Shown here piece after piece: positions 11,658-23,677 of a stretch of DNA of 64,000 bases. The notes under the pieces were generated by a model. That model was not told the DNA's origin. It saw only the letters and a list, made by a program, of their open reading frames with translations, and did not search any database. Origin of the DNA: Glebionis coronaria. Its lineage: Eukaryota; Streptophyta; Magnoliopsida; Asterales; Asteraceae. The stretch lies in assembly GCA_025667525.1 (NCBI GenBank), contig CM046878.1, positions 400,513,275 to 400,577,274 of the forward strand, in the 5' to 3' direction. The position numbers and the translations under genes are program-made. Within the stretch, counting starts at the first letter, position 1. Each line of letters starts with the position of its first letter.

Positions 11658-14592
11658 TGTAACACCCCCAAATTTACTCAATTCAATACAGCGGAAGACT
11701 CGTTGGTGTTACGGGATAGCACATTACTCACATCATAGAAAACGCTTAAAAATCGCGTCGTCTAATAATAAAGCATTTCCATTCATAAATATCAAATTTA
11801 CATAGGTCCCAAGTCATAGTCATTTCATACAATTTTACAAAAGATTTGAATGGAAATTGTTATTTAAGTGCGGGCCATGAATTCTTGTTGTCTTCCCGAG
11901 AATTACCTTCAAGTACCTGAGATAAAACATGTTAAAAGAAAAGGTCAGCGAAAACGCCGAGTGAATTCATAGAGTTTAATAAAACCATCAATATGTCGTC
12001 GGTATAAAATTATTACCGAAAATCATTTTGTACAAATCTTTGTAATAGGCCATAAAATAGCCAAAGTCATTTTATACAAATCTTTATCAAAATCATAATA
12101 TAGGCTTTCGCCTTCAAAATCATTATACGAACCATTGTCGTTATAACATCATACAATACGTTTTATAACGTTGTATAGAGTTGAATAAAAATCGTTATAT
12201 GAATATGGTTATGTAAAACCAAAACACGAACATAATATCAATAATAAGACCCCGTATTGCTAGTCAGGCAATGTATCGTAATTCGGTGCGTATAGCAGTA
12301 TTTCGTTAATTGGATTATTATAAGCCGCATGACATTGTTACCTTACTACAACAAACAACGGGTAGCTAGCCCGAAACTCAATTTGCCCATCTAAATTAGC
12401 GTGTCGTCACAATAATCACGCTTATGTAAATCTTCTCATACATAAATTCGCTTACCAATCAATGTGGCACGACGGGGATCATATAATCATTCATCGGGTC
12501 ATACAATCATTCGGGTTTAGGTCCAATAAGCCTATTATAAGTTCTTTAACTTGTATTAATCCATTTTATACTTGTATTATCAGTATTTATACTTTACATG
12601 TTGGGCCCAAATGGGTTAAGCCCAATAAGTAATTTTTATAAGTGTTTAACTTATTTAGTTAAATTATTAGTCCAAATATGCTAACTTAGCTCGTTAATGT
12701 CCGTATGTCATATAGTTCGGGTTTTATCGGTTTTTACTTGTATTAGGTACTTATACATCAGTATATGACTTTTAAAAACTTTACATTAGACGGGTTTGAT
12801 CGTCTAAGTTTTAATTGGCGAAAAACGTTAATTTTACGGTAATAGCCGAAAAAGTCGTAAAAATCATGTTTATAGTTTTTATACTTATAAATCTTATTCA
12901 AATATCATTTTTATAAAGTGTCCATTTTATTTAACCTTTTACATATTTATATAAATGAAATTCATAAGTTAGTGGGTTTTAATTTCACATTTTATACTAT
13001 ATTATTTGAGTGCTTATATAATAGTATTAAACATTAATTCTCCAAAATCTGATTTTTAGTTTCATCTTCACCATTTTTAACATATCTAGAGTTCTACAAT
13101 GAGTTAGAAGCTCATTTTTGGATGGAATGAACTTCATATTATGTGCTAGAAATAAGTTAGCTATAGCTACTGCTCATTCTATGTTTAACTATCCTTAACA
13201 GTCCCTACAAAACAGACTATTCAGATTAGCACATTCATCTTGTTTTGATCATATCTCACTCATTTTGATGATTCCATTGCATGGCCAACTCTCACATGTG
13301 TATGACATCTAATACTTACTGTAAATTGATTCCACCATGCCATTTTATCAGTTTATCATTTGGTAACTTACTGTTTTTATACAGCCATCATATTTAGCAA
13401 GATTTTAACCTTGTTACCTATGGTTTTTCATCTTTTTACCCATGTTTATCAAATCTATCAACACCAAATCCCCACATAATATTTTTAATCATCATTCATC
13501 ATCATATAAATATACATAAATAAAGAAAATACAAGATTACATAATCAAAATAACAAGAGAATAGGAAGAACAATCTCTATACCACCATTAGTGATGAAAA
13601 GATGAGGTTTTTGATGAACAAGACTTGGTTTTGGGTAACCAATCTTATGAGATATCAACACCACTTCTAGGATCACCATGTATTTGTAGATTCCTCCAAA
13701 AATCATCCCTTGTTCTTCATGAAAACTCCTTGAGAAATCAGCCCCAAACTCCCTTGAAAACTCCTTTTTACATGTTAAGATCACCTCCAATCTTCATAAC
13801 TTCAATGGGTTTTCATCATATATAAATTATACATATGATTCCATGGTTAAATTTGATCAAATGAGGGTTGTTTTGGATGAATATGGGACGGAATAGAGAG
13901 AGTGAGGGAGGAGAGTATGAGTGGTTTGCATGAGATGGGATATGAGAAATGGTTTAGGAAAAGTGGTTTCAAGGAATTAAAAGACAAGTGGTAAACTTCT
14001 TTAGGATGTTTTGACACATATAGTGTGTGTTGTAGCTTATTTATATGCCACATGTATGGGGTGGGCAAGTGTAAACTTCTCCCATCCCCACTAATTTACG
14101 GGTACTCCTCGATTCTAGTTTCCTCGATTTGCGTGCCCTCGTGTCGTTTTACGAAAAACGTTTTTATAAATTATGGATCAACGGCACAAAACGAATCTAA
14201 TGTAAATTGTCTCATCAAAAACGGAGTTCAAAAATGTAAATACGTAATCCTAAGGTTTCCGGTTTAGTCGTATAGGACGTTAAATTATAATCGTAAGTCC
14301 TAATCTCTTCTCGTAAATTTGTGAGTTTATGAACCAACTCAAAATTAAAATCCCAAAATAATATTCACGGACAAATTTATTTTCTGAAATGTCAGACTGT
14401 CACCAAAAACGGTGTATGTAAACGTAAGCACGTAACGTAGAATCCTCCGGTTTAGACGTAGTCGATGCTACTTCAAGACGTGAATCCAAATTTCTTCCCA
14501 AAAATAAGTGACTTCATAATATAACATTAAAATAATATTTTGAAATAATACTTGAGAATAAAATATCAACCATAAATTGACGGATTGTCACA
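11658..14592 (-). repeat. 5' LTR of element A
   Basis: Directly repeated with 3330-6187. Begins (minus strand) TGTGACAATCCG at 14592 and ends GGGGGTGTTACA at 11658, next to the PBS. It lacks two blocks (149 and 373 bases) that are present in the 3' LTR. Small ORFs inside (for example 13545-13790) also occur in the other LTR but have no protein features and are not called as genes. Confidence 0.88.
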
Positions 14593-14629
14593 CAATAGCT
14601 CGTACTTATAGTTATTGTCCATTGACTTG

Positions 14630-15905
14630 TAGTTCATGGCACAAAGTGCCTGACAAGGACAGAATGTGGGAGTATGTGTTGGTATGTTTATATGTTTTTA
14701 TACCCTGCCTATATGTATAATATTTTTCCTTTTGTTTTTGTACTAACTTATAGTAACTCTTTGGTTTAGGAAAAATACATTGTGCCCGAGGAGGCTAAAT
14801 CTCATGTGCTGCAGTCTATTGGAGCGTTATGGAGGGGATACAAATCTAGGCTCAAGAAAACGCACTTTTATGACCTCAAGGACAACACCACTAGATTAAA
14901 GCAACGTCCAAAAAGCATCCCAGAAAAGGATTTTATACAGTTGCTTCGCTTATGGAATACTAAAGAAGAACAAGTAACTTGTTACTCCTAATTATTGCCT
15001 TAAAATTACTTACCTCGAATATTTCTTTTCAATAATAGTTTCTTTTTATATGTTTATAAATCTAATGTACAGAAGCGTTGTTTAATCGCAAAGAAGCGTC
15101 GAATGTCGTAAAAAAACTTGCATACAGCTAGTCCAAAAAGTTTTGCAAGGATTCGTGAGGATCTAGTAAGTAGTCTTTGTTTTATTCATGATATGTGCTT
15201 TAATTTAAGCGCATTCCCACCTATGATATTAACTTGTTGATTTTATTTGTTGTGAATACAGAAAAATAAAGATCCAAACAAGGAACCCCCGAGCTTAACC
15301 AAAATGTTTGAGTGCACACGTGAAAGGAAAGAAGGACATTTATATGCTGATACGTATGATGACACAAAAAAGCTCATTGTAAGAAATGCTATATTATTAA
15401 TATATTTAATTGTACTGTTAGTTTGTACTAGTAATAAGCTCGGTAAACTTTTTCCCTTATTAATGAAGGAACAAATGAAGAACTACAACACTCAAGAAGA
15501 AGACGGAAGTGGTGAAGATAGAAGTTCATCTGTAGATCCTTTTCTTGCTGTGATGAACAAAGAGTACAACGGACACCGTAGACTTTTTGGTAGGGGTGTT
15601 ACAAACAAGTTAATAAAGAAGGTGAATGGGAGTGAGACATCATATATAGTTCCAGGGGAGCTTATGGAATCTGTGAGAACTAATATAGATACTGAAGTAA
15701 ATCGGTTGGCTGAAATGCGAAAACAAATTAAAGATGATCATGAAAAGAAGAAGCTCGAGATAGCAGAGGAACATAAAAGAAACAAAGCTGAACTATAAGA
15801 TATGCGTAAAGACATTGAAGACCAACGTGACAAACTTGTTGAAGATGCGTTCGCTATGCTTATTCAAAAGTTACCTGCTGGAATTGTTAAAGAGTTTTTA
15901 ACATG
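14630..15905 (+). pseudogene. Ptta/En-Spm-family transposase gene, partial and broken, five exons visible
   Basis: The protein resembles the plant Ptta/En/Spm transposase family, the accessory DNA-binding protein of CACTA elements. Exons can be read with GT-AG borders: ...-14681 (DKDRMWEYVL), 14770-14973 (VLQSIGALWRGYKSRLKK...), 15073-15165 (ASPKSFARIRED), 15262-15378 (KMFECTRERKEG) and 15469-15905 (GRGVTNKLIKK, then a Lys/Glu-rich coiled coil). The introns are 88, 99, 96 and 90 bases, and the reading frame is kept across all of them. Stop codons at 15109-15111 and 15796-15798 break it, and the 5' end is missing at the LTR of element A. The exon structure argues against a retrotransposed copy. 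A domesticated host gene is possible but the stops argue against that. Confidence 0.72.
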
Positions 15906-16715
15906 AGCTATCATATATGTTGGGTGCAAGGTACGTCCTTAATTTATAATTCTGCATATAAATCATGAGTTAATTTATTGAACTAGTATAATTAAATTTC
16001 ATACGCCGCATTGGTTTAAAAAAGAAGCTACCTTGATATTGGGATAGGTAATTGTCATATGCGAGGGGGTTGAGTGTTGGTACCTAATAATACAAGTACA
16101 TACAATAGCATAAGTAAGGTAGCAGAACTGTTTCGAAACCAGAATTTGTAGCAAGACCTGTAGCATTTGTAGCTAAATGTTATATAGTGGTACTACGTAC
16201 ACATCTATAACATGTGAAGAGCATTGCGTGTTAGGTCACCATTTTATTTATGAATTGAACAATTCACTTTGGTCACTCGTATCATACTAAGATCTATATT
16301 ATTAGTTTTTTTGGTGTAAAATATGTTTATATAAATCTATATCATCATGCGTGTAAACTAATCGTATTTTCTATTGGACCAGGCAGCTTCATATTGGACC
16401 AGGCAACGTCGTTTCATAGTACTTCAAGATGCATGTGGAGCTTTAAAAAGATGAAGTCAAGATGGCTATGATTATAATTTGAGTGCCTTTTCTTCTATTC
16501 AATAGAACTTTTATGTTGGTTATTTTAAATTACACGGTTTGTTCAAAGTACAACCCGAATGTTATCTATGGTGTTTTCGTATTCATGTGGTTGAACTTGG
16601 GAATAATTAATGCATTATTAGACCTTTTTCCTTTTTAAAAAACCTGTATGATACCAATATCGCATATACTTAGCACTGTATTGTGTGGTCAAACGATGTT
16701 GTTACTAATCATTAT
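15906..16715. other. Non-coding interior of the transposon relic
   Basis: AT-rich stretch after the transposase-like exons. A possible further donor (gcaag|gtacgt) occurs near 15930, but no exon beyond it could be recognised. Confidence 0.4.
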
Positions 16716-17208
16716 GAAAGTGTCGCCTTATGTTAAAGAAAACATCTAGAAGTATTGCATTTCACAGAATGAAATGTTACATAATTAGATGTAATATTGG
16801 GTAAGTGTTGCAATTTAATTTAAAAGTGTTGCGATTGTGCGAAAAATGTTGCATTTCAATTTGGAAAAGTGTTACACTTAAGTAAAAAATAATAATTTTT
16901 GTGTAAAAAAGTGTTGCACTTTGGTATGTAGAGTGTTGCATTTTAGTCTAATGAGTGTTGCAATTCAGAGTGAAAGTGTTACAACTGAGTGTAAAAAGTG
17001 TTGTATTTGAGTGTAAGAAGTGTTGCATCTTAAAGTATCACATTGGCAAAACATAGGCAGCACATTAAAAAAGTGTTGCACATTCTAATGAAAAGTGTCA
17101 CTTATACCTAAGGCGACGTTGCATAACATAGCACTTAATAAAGTGTCACATTATGAATAATGCAACATTTTTAAGACATAATACAACACTTTACGAGTGT
17201 TACTTTAA
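16716..17208. repeat. Subterminal repeat array of the CACTA-type element
   Basis: At least twelve copies of AGTGTTGCA or close variants (agtgttaca, agtgttgta, agtgtcac) run from 16805 to 17100, about 20-25 bases apart. Inverted copies (tgcaacatt, tacaacact) lie at 17150-17195. The motif gtgtcgcctta (16719) recurs inverted as taaggcgac (17108). Dense short subterminal repeats are the known binding sites of the CACTA accessory protein. Confidence 0.75.
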
Positions 17209-17216
17209 CCCTATTT

Positions 17217-17457
17217 TCTGTGGTTTTGATTGGTGGATGGTGGGTAGTGGGTGACGTGGCGGTTTATGAGTGGGTGAGGGAAGTTTTGTTGTCTGGCCCA
17301 ATTGCCCCCTTGACTCTCTTCATCTTGCCTTTTAAGTTTAGAAACTTGTCAACGCCCAATTTCTTCATAACAACTTTCATCAACTTGCTGAAAATGGCCC
17401 AATATACTTTCAAACTTTGAATAAGGACCATACATGCAATATTTGCATTCTTCAAGG
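17217..17457 (-). other. Probable LTR D sequence absent from the 5' LTR
   Basis: Runs without a break into the LTR D fragment and has the same style ('ggaccatacatgcaatatt' beside 'ggaccaaacttgtaataatt'), but has no counterpart in the right-hand LTR. It may be original LTR sequence deleted from the 5' LTR. The ORFs covering it on both strands are not supported. Confidence 0.4.
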
Positions 17458-17803
17458 GTTAATAATGTCATGTCTTGAAACTTTAGGACCAAACTTGTAA
17501 TAATTGAGGTTTACAAGGTTCTAAAGTGACAAGTCTTCAAAAAGTGAGGGACCAATCTTGCCAATCTTCAAATCTTCAAGGACTTCTTTGGAAATTCATG
17601 ATTCGGGCCCGGTTCTTTTTGCGGCTTCGTTTCTCGTGTTCGTTTTGATTGATTCTTGTGATCTTTTTGTCATTTCCTCAATATCCTTACCTAAAATACA
17701 CAAGCAACAAACACAAGCATATATATGGGTATTTTGATGATATTTAATGCATTTTAAGCCCTATTTGGACGATGAGACTATGTATAAAAGCAGTCTCATC
17801 ACT
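17458..17803 (-). repeat. 3' LTR fragment of element D
   Basis: Matches 25112-25456 with roughly a dozen mismatches over 346 bases. Begins (minus strand) TGATGAGACTGC at 17803. Past 17458 the two copies no longer align. Confidence 0.85.
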
Positions 17804-17814
17804 CCCCCATACTA
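17804..17814 (-). promoter_or_regulatory. Polypurine tract of element D
   Basis: Minus strand tatgggggagt directly precedes the LTR start TGATGAG. A related 'cccccatacta' block occurs again at about 19231-19241, so a second PPT-like site exists upstream. Confidence 0.65.
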
Positions 17815-19701
17815 AAACATTGCCGTGCCCTCAAGCAATGCTATAATAAAGTATCGTAGCACCTCCAAAATTCATTTTTATTCACTTTATTGAACGATAA
17901 ACTAGCTACACTACTTGCGTTTTAGACATAATGTATGATTTTCATCACAAAATGGGACGTTTAGGTTCATGGAATAAGAACACGTGAATGCTTCGTTAGA
18001 AATAATTTCATCGTCCTCGATTTTCACCCTAATTCCATGCCAAGCGTGCAACGAGATCATTGTCATTATAAGTTAGTAATGCTAACACTACTCATATGCC
18101 CTAATCACGTACTTATCCTCCCAATTTCCTAAGTTGTATCTCTTATATTTTATTTTGTCTTGAATGTTTCACGAGGATACATTGTTTGACTTATGCGATA
18201 ATAGAGATTTAGGTCTAAAAATAGAGTCCTAACGGTGTAACCAAGTCCATCAAATCAATAACCCCTCCTAATAGACAACGATGTCAAAAAATTAAGTCAA
18301 CAAGAAGGATCGATAAACATGGTTTTATAACGGTTTTGAACGTGAGACTTATTACCAAGACTTTTATACGCCCCCTAACGGAAGGGCCTTATTATCTTTG
18401 GTTTACCTCCATCTTTTATTCAACTTCGCCATGAAGCTTTTATTATGACTTCGGTCTTGCCTTGCCTTTTATTATCCACCTCGTCGGTAGTTTTATTAGC
18501 CAAAGACGTATATCCTCACGCTAAGGCGAATTTTGGATCTTTAAAGCTTCAAAGATTAAGGCTTGATTCACTTTCAATTTTGCATAGATTTTTCGGCCTT
18601 GTGGGGCTTCAAATTGTTTTCTTGATTTAGGTGAGCACTTGAAAGCTTATTATTGGGTGAAGCTTTTGATTATTCGGGTGTCAATACTTCAAAACCGTAA
18701 CGCTGGCGATACCTTAATGTCTTCCCAATTTAATTACACGGAAGCTACTAGAAAAGACTAGAAACCCAAAAATCCCAACTAAACCGCTAAGTCAATATTT
18801 ATTAAGCAAAAAAAATTTACATGCGAAGGGAGAATAAGCAAATAACGAGAACACATGAGTTTTCGAAAGAATACGAGTACTCTACGTTTAGCATAGTAAC
18901 TTATAATTAACCCTATCATTTCTCGTCCTCATTTAAGAGACTTAGCCTAATGTGAAGTTAAGGAATCAAAGCTAAGTGCTCAACACGCACGGTCGAGTAA
19001 AAAATTACTCTTATTCTCGCCATCGGAAAACATACATTCGTGTCTTCAAACACTTATAATACATGAGAAGAATTTTAATATTTGACCATTTTTAGCCTTA
19101 TTTTGCATCAAAAACGATAAACAAAAAGATAAACTTTGGAAAGCGTGAAGGTTTGGCAAGGCAAGCTTCTATTCACCCGCCCATACTAAAGTTAAACATT
19201 GTCCTCAATGTTTCGAGTCTAGGGGTGCAAACACCCCCATACTAGAGACGTAGTCGAATGCCTAATCTAGCATGGAAAGGGTGTAACCGTTAAATCTAAA
19301 GCCGTTTATGAAGTGTGCTATAAACCTAAGGTTAGAACATCAAAGGATATATCATGGATATTGAGAAAGTCTTCAAAGTAAACGATCGAGTGATCCCATA
19401 AAACGAACACGAGAGTCTCCAATCGTGAAGATAATGATCATCTAAAATCCACAATTCACAAACAACCACGGAACAAAGGTTGGAAGGGCACAAATCCCCA
19501 CACGTTAAACTAATTAGAAAGCAATAATATGTACATGGATAAGCATGAGAATCCCCCACGAGGCACCTTGTTTTTAATAACCGAGTCAAAAGCTCGACTC
19601 GAATCCCCATAAATGTGATCATTTAGGGATTATCTTGGTATGGTCAATTTTTAGTGGGGCTTACATGATAAACAAGGCCCAAAAACAACCAGTATTAAGG
19701 A
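17815..19701 (-). other. Non-coding 3' region of element D
   Basis: About 1.9 kb in the place where pol would be expected. No RT, RNase H or integrase motif was found on either strand. Short ORFs (18445-18630 plus, 19332-19622 minus) have no recognisable features. The sequence 'catactaaagttaaacattg' near 19181 echoes 'catactaaaacattgccgtg' near 17811, suggesting an internal duplication of the 3' end. Confidence 0.6.
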
Positions 19702-21573
19702 CTAAGTCCTTTGATGGTGCAAAATACCGGGATCGAAGATGGCGTTCTCGTTTTCATTGGAAAAACAAATCAACGCCAGTTCATCATGTGTCAACACAAA
19801 CCCAAAGGGTTTTAAGAAAATAGATGAGAAGAAATAGAAGGGTGGGACAATGGGTAAGTCACAAAAACCATGAGCTACTCGAGGTAGACTCGCACCAATC
19901 AAATATAAAGATTTTCCATTTATTGCATCGGTGGAAGACCGAGATTTCCCTTTATAAGCAATTCCGGGATCAAATATCTCGTCCTCGGTGGAGAAAGGGG
20001 AGGGAACATAAGGGGCTTCCCCCACACTAGGTCCACACAAAGCATCGTCAAAAGGAGAAGACGAGCTTGCTGTACTCAAAACACGAGGTGATGACAGAGT
20101 TAGCATTGTAGAAAAATCTTTTAAATATAATTTAAAATCTTTCCCTTTTTCATATTTTAAACTCTCCTTATGAAAACCCGACTTGATTATGTCAAAAATA
20201 TTTGGTGTTTCTAAAGAAATGTTAGTCACACTAAAAATTCTCACATTTGAAAACCGTTTTGGTTTTGGTGGTGGTAAGTTCTCAAAACGTTTGTCAACAA
20301 AGAAAACTTCCCCATCGGGGTCAACATATTCATCATCCGAAGAATCATTCGTGATTGGAATCGTAGGCTTAACACTCTTAACCTCCACCGGCGGAGGGGA
20401 CGTAAAATCGTTTTTATCATCAACTCTTAAAACTCTCTTAGAAATCCTTTTGCAAATGTTTTTGATGGGATTAACATTGTTCAAAGACGTGATAGAATAC
20501 ACATGAGAAAGTGTGGAGTTTTGAGTTGCATTTATGACGAGTTCCTCCTCATTGAAACGAAGAGTGATTTTCCTAGCATGCACATCAATAAGTGCTCTCG
20601 AAGTATCCAAAAATGATCGACCTAAAATTAGAGGAACTTTAGGATCGATGGGGATGTCAACAACAATAAAGTCCACGGGATAGTAGAACTTTCCAACTTT
20701 CACGAAGACGTCCTCGGCTACTCCACAAGCTAGAATCATAGGATGATCGGCCATCTCGATTGACATTCTTGAAGGAGTGAGATTAGGAAGATTGAGCGAC
20801 TTAAAAATCTCAAGAGGCATCAAATTTATACTAGCACCAAGATCGGCCAAGGCGTAGCATTCCTCCATATCTTGTATTGCACATGGAATTAAAAATTTAC
20901 CGGGATCACCGACTTTTTGAGGTATGCGGCTAAGAAAACCCGAAGAACAACTAGACGACTTTTGCAATTTCTCTTTGTTATTCAACATACTTTTAAAGTT
21001 TGCGGCAAATCGAGGCATCATGACCAAGGCGTCGGCAAAACTTATATTAAAATGCAAGTCACGAAACATTTTCATAATAAGTTCAAATTGATAATTATTT
21101 CGTTCTTGTGCCTTTTCCTTGTTTTGTCTTGAAGGGTAAGGTAAGGGTGGTGTGGGTTGAGGCATAGGCAACGGCCTTGAAATCTCGGGTTCTACTATTG
21201 GTATTGCTTCAACCGTAGGTGTGGTTTGAGCGGTACTTCGTGGGCTTGGAATTTGCTCCTTTTCTACCACCACCTCGGGTTCTTTCTCTTTTTCCTTCTC
21301 TGTAGAAGTACTTGTACGAGAAATGGGTTCTTTGAAAGTTTTACCACTACGAGTAGTAATAACCTTCAATTCTCCTTTCGGGTTTACGATGGTATCACTA
21401 GGAAGACCACCCGAAGAAGAAGGTTTACACATGATAGCTTCAAACATTTTTCCCATTCGGTCTTCAAACTTAGATTGCCTAGCATCCGCTTTTAACAACT
21501 CTTGCTTAATCTCATGTTGACCTTGCTCCATTTTTTGTTGGTTTTGTTGGAGATGTTGAACATTTCCTTCCAT
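19702..21573 (-). CDS. Element D gag C-terminal / aspartic protease-like ORF (623 codons)
   Basis: Long open frame of a Ty3/Gypsy retroelement. Residues 1-50 are Gln/Lys-rich and probably coiled; 60-85 hold the ITTRSGK motif common in plant elements of this type; 125-150 are proline-rich. Residues 228-345 form a retropepsin-like domain with DLGAS (244-248) where the catalytic Asp is expected, and LILGRSFL (315-322). Leu in place of the usual Ser/Thr after the Asp is common in this plant group. The last 270 residues are low-complexity and of no known function; no RT follows. The first Met is not a true start: the frame continues from gag upstream across a frameshift near 21590. The region would act in processing Gag. 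Confidence 0.75.
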   Translation of the reverse strand: MEGNVQHLQQNQQKMEQGQHEIKQELLKADARQSKFEDRMGKMFEAIMCKPSSSGGLPSDTIVNPKGELKVITTRSGKTFKEPISRTSTSTEKEKEKEPEVVVEKEQIPSPRSTAQTTPTVEAIPIVEPEISRPLPMPQPTPPLPYPSRQNKEKAQERNNYQFELIMKMFRDLHFNISFADALVMMPRFAANFKSMLNNKEKLQKSSSCSSGFLSRIPQKVGDPGKFLIPCAIQDMEECYALADLGASINLMPLEIFKSLNLPNLTPSRMSIEMADHPMILACGVAEDVFVKVGKFYYPVDFIVVDIPIDPKVPLILGRSFLDTSRALIDVHARKITLRFNEEELVINATQNSTLSHVYSITSLNNVNPIKNICKRISKRVLRVDDKNDFTSPPPVEVKSVKPTIPITNDSSDDEYVDPDGEVFFVDKRFENLPPPKPKRFSNVRIFSVTNISLETPNIFDIIKSGFHKESLKYEKGKDFKLYLKDFSTMLTLSSPRVLSTASSSSPFDDALCGPSVGEAPYVPSPFSTEDEIFDPGIAYKGKSRSSTDAINGKSLYLIGASLPRVAHGFCDLPIVPPFYFFSSIFLKPFGFVLTHDELALICFSNENENAIFDPGILHHQRT

Positions 21574-22931
21574 TTTATTAGCATGAGTCTTAAGTTCATT
21601 AGCAAGTTCGTTTTAAGCTCGTTTTTCAACTCGGATCTTAAGCTAACCATTTCACGTTGCATATTGTCAAACTTAGCATCGTTTGCTTTAGCATAATTCA
21701 AAAATTCTCCTTGAAGATTTTTGGTGTGATCATTTTGAAAACCTTGTGTGGTAGTTTGAAAATCACGGTTTTGGTTTTGGTTTTGGTTTGAAATTTGCCC
21801 ATTTCCACTTTGATAATTACCCTTGTTATAGTTACGGTGATTTCCTTGATAAGCACCAGTTTGATTGTTTCGATAGTTGTTAGCATTTTGATTTTGGGGA
21901 ACTTGATTTTGGCGGGAACCTTGACCGTTTTGGTTATAAGTTCCCGTGGCTACATAAGAATTCGAAGGGTTACCATCCGCGGTAATTCACTCGGAAAAAT
22001 CATAAGCTCCACCACACGAAATACAACTCTTGGCAACCGCCTTTACCGATGCGGAATTCAAAGCATCTTGTGCTTTCCAATGAGTCATAAGCGTCGAAAA
22101 CCTATCGAAAAACCGATTCTCCTCATTTGCTTCATCTTGCAAGGCACTCATGTTACGAGACGACGATGAACCCATAGTGGCAACACTCGGTGTGTTACGA
22201 GGGCTATAAACTTTAGACCTATTCTCAATGATTTTTAAAGCCTCATCGGTCGTTTTGCATAAAAAATTACCACCCGCGGCGGCATTTAAATAATCTCATT
22301 CATGATCATGAAGCCCATTATAAAAAGTGTCAATTTGATGCAATTCGGAAAAATCATGGTTTGGACGTTCATGTAACATTTCTTTAAACCTTTACCAAGC
22401 CATTGAAAAACTTTCATTAGATCTTTGTGTAAATCGTGAAATCTCGTTTTTCAAATGTGTTGTTTTAGATGGTGGAAAAAATTGATTCAACAATTTAGAA
22501 ACGAGATCACCCCATGTCAAAATCGAATTTGGGGGTTCTTTCTCGAGCCATATCTTGGCGGGTCCATCTAACGAGTATGGAAACAACATCATCTTAATGG
22601 CATCGTGTGGTACATCCTTAAACTTGCTTGTCGCGGTGAGACGATTAAATTGCCTAATGTGATAATGTGGGTTGTCTTTTTCTTGTCCGTGAAACTTGTT
22701 GGCTTGAAGCATAAACATTAAACCCGTCTTGATCTCGAAGTTCTCCGCAAGGATGGCGAGAATCACAATGGCCTCTACAAAACCCTCGGTAGGTGCTTGA
22801 AGCAACTCCATCATAGTACGATTAGCCATGATAGCTCCTTGTTCTACAATAGGTTCCTCACTTGGAGTCTCTTCACTAGAAAGATTAGGAGTAGGTGTTG
22901 ACTCCTTTTTTGTTTTTTCGTTTACGTGCAC
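21574..22931 (-). pseudogene. Element D gag N-terminal region, broken
   Basis: Starts at 22931. Residues 35-179 carry the plant retrotransposon gag domain (FEIKTGLMFML, FHGQEKDNPHYHIRQF, LFPYSLDGPAKIWLE, FFPPSKT). It is stopped by TAA after FSMAW (22392), then continues in frame past a TGA near 22296 and another near 21987, through an Asn/Gln-rich stretch. The frame shifts near 21590 into the 623-codon ORF. A zinc-ribbon-like CISCGG is visible near 22010. Gag forms the virus-like particle. With at least three stops and a frameshift this copy cannot make full Gag. The remaining fragments are syntenic with intact plant elements, so decay is recent to moderate. Confidence 0.8.
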
Positions 22932-23677
22932 GTCTTGCTTGATTACGAGTAAGCATAAACGTCACGTACAACGTGGGGATGAGAAAAGAAGGTTCTTTTT
23001 GGTGTTTTTAACTTTTTCAATTTTTTTTGGATTTTTGATTGTTTTTACTTTTTTTTTGGTTTTTGGAATTGTATTAACTAGACAAAAATCTACAAATCTC
23101 CTCCTTAATCAAATCTCTTGATTAAAGAAGCCTCAAGGAATGAAAACGATCACGTGAAGTGAACGCCTTCGATGACTTTAGAACGTTGTTAGAACACCAA
23201 AACGTTCAAGAGGGTTTAACCAAATGAAACCAAGAAAGTATATATGATACTTAATAATACTTTGGGCGGCAAAACCCTCGATTAGCTCTCAAAATCAAAT
23301 ACTCACAAGCAAGCGGGGAAACGAGGCGGCGCGAAGCACTTAAGAGCCTTTTTCCTTAGGATATATTTTATAATATCTGCCTTATACCCACCTTATAGTT
23401 AGTATTTTTCAAAATTGAGCTTCACGAAAGTATTTATCTATTTTTGCCTTTTTCTTTGGTTTGAGATTCAAATACAATGATTGGGTAATGACCTCCCAAG
23501 TCAAGGTTGTGATTTCTCAGTACCTATGAATGTATTGTTCTACGTATACAATATAGTAATAGTATTCACACAAAAATCGAAAAACCGATAGTACGTATTA
23601 GTAGAGTGCTACTAATACCAATACTATTATGGTTAGTATATAAAAACAACAATTTTCAAATCAAAACACAACACGCC
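22932..23677 (-). other. 5' untranslated leader of element D
   Basis: Between the PBS and the first gag codon. No ORF with support; it contains T-rich stretches and short duplicated words (gtagtatt/atagtatt). The plus-strand ORF at 22828-23121 is antisense to gag and not called. Confidence 0.6.

Larger units (their letters stand above)
3330..14592 (-). mobile_element. Element A: decayed Ty3/Gypsy LTR retrotransposon, same family as element C
   Basis: Two directly repeated LTRs (3330-6187 and 11658-14592) flank about 5.5 kb. The 5' LTR is on the right, next to a primer binding site at 11642-11653, and the PPT is on the left next to 6187, so the element reads on the minus strand. LTR ends (TGTGACAATC... 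and ...GTTACA), the PBS (TGGTACCAGAGC) and relics of pol match element C. No long ORF survives. The 3' LTR is truncated by LTR H, so the far end and target duplication lie outside the window. On the right the element abuts, and probably interrupts, the CACTA-type gene. Confidence 0.85.
14593..17216 (+). mobile_element. CACTA/En-Spm-type DNA transposon relic (partial)
   Basis: Contains a broken, multi-exon gene of the plant Ptta/En-Spm transposase family (14630-15905) followed by an array of subterminal repeats (16716-17208). The left part has been lost to, or displaced by, insertion of element A at 14592. I could not find a clean CACTA terminal sequence on the right; the edge near 17216 is set by where the repeats stop and LTR-like sequence begins. 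Confidence 0.6.

Noticed and set aside
15304..15798. Single-exon 164-codon gene with a membrane segment (LLIYLIVLLV)
   Set aside because: The hydrophobic stretch is the translation of a 90-base intron (15379-15468); removing it restores the transposase-like protein.
16716..17208. CRISPR-like repeat array
   Set aside because: Repeats are degenerate, with no constant spacer length, in both orientations and in a plant transposon context.
17220..17455. Overlapping ORFs on both strands
   Set aside because: LTR-like sequence, short and without domain features.
19332..19622. 96-codon minus-strand ORF in element D
   Set aside because: Lies in the 3' non-coding region; Cys and aromatic residues look random and no domain is recognised.
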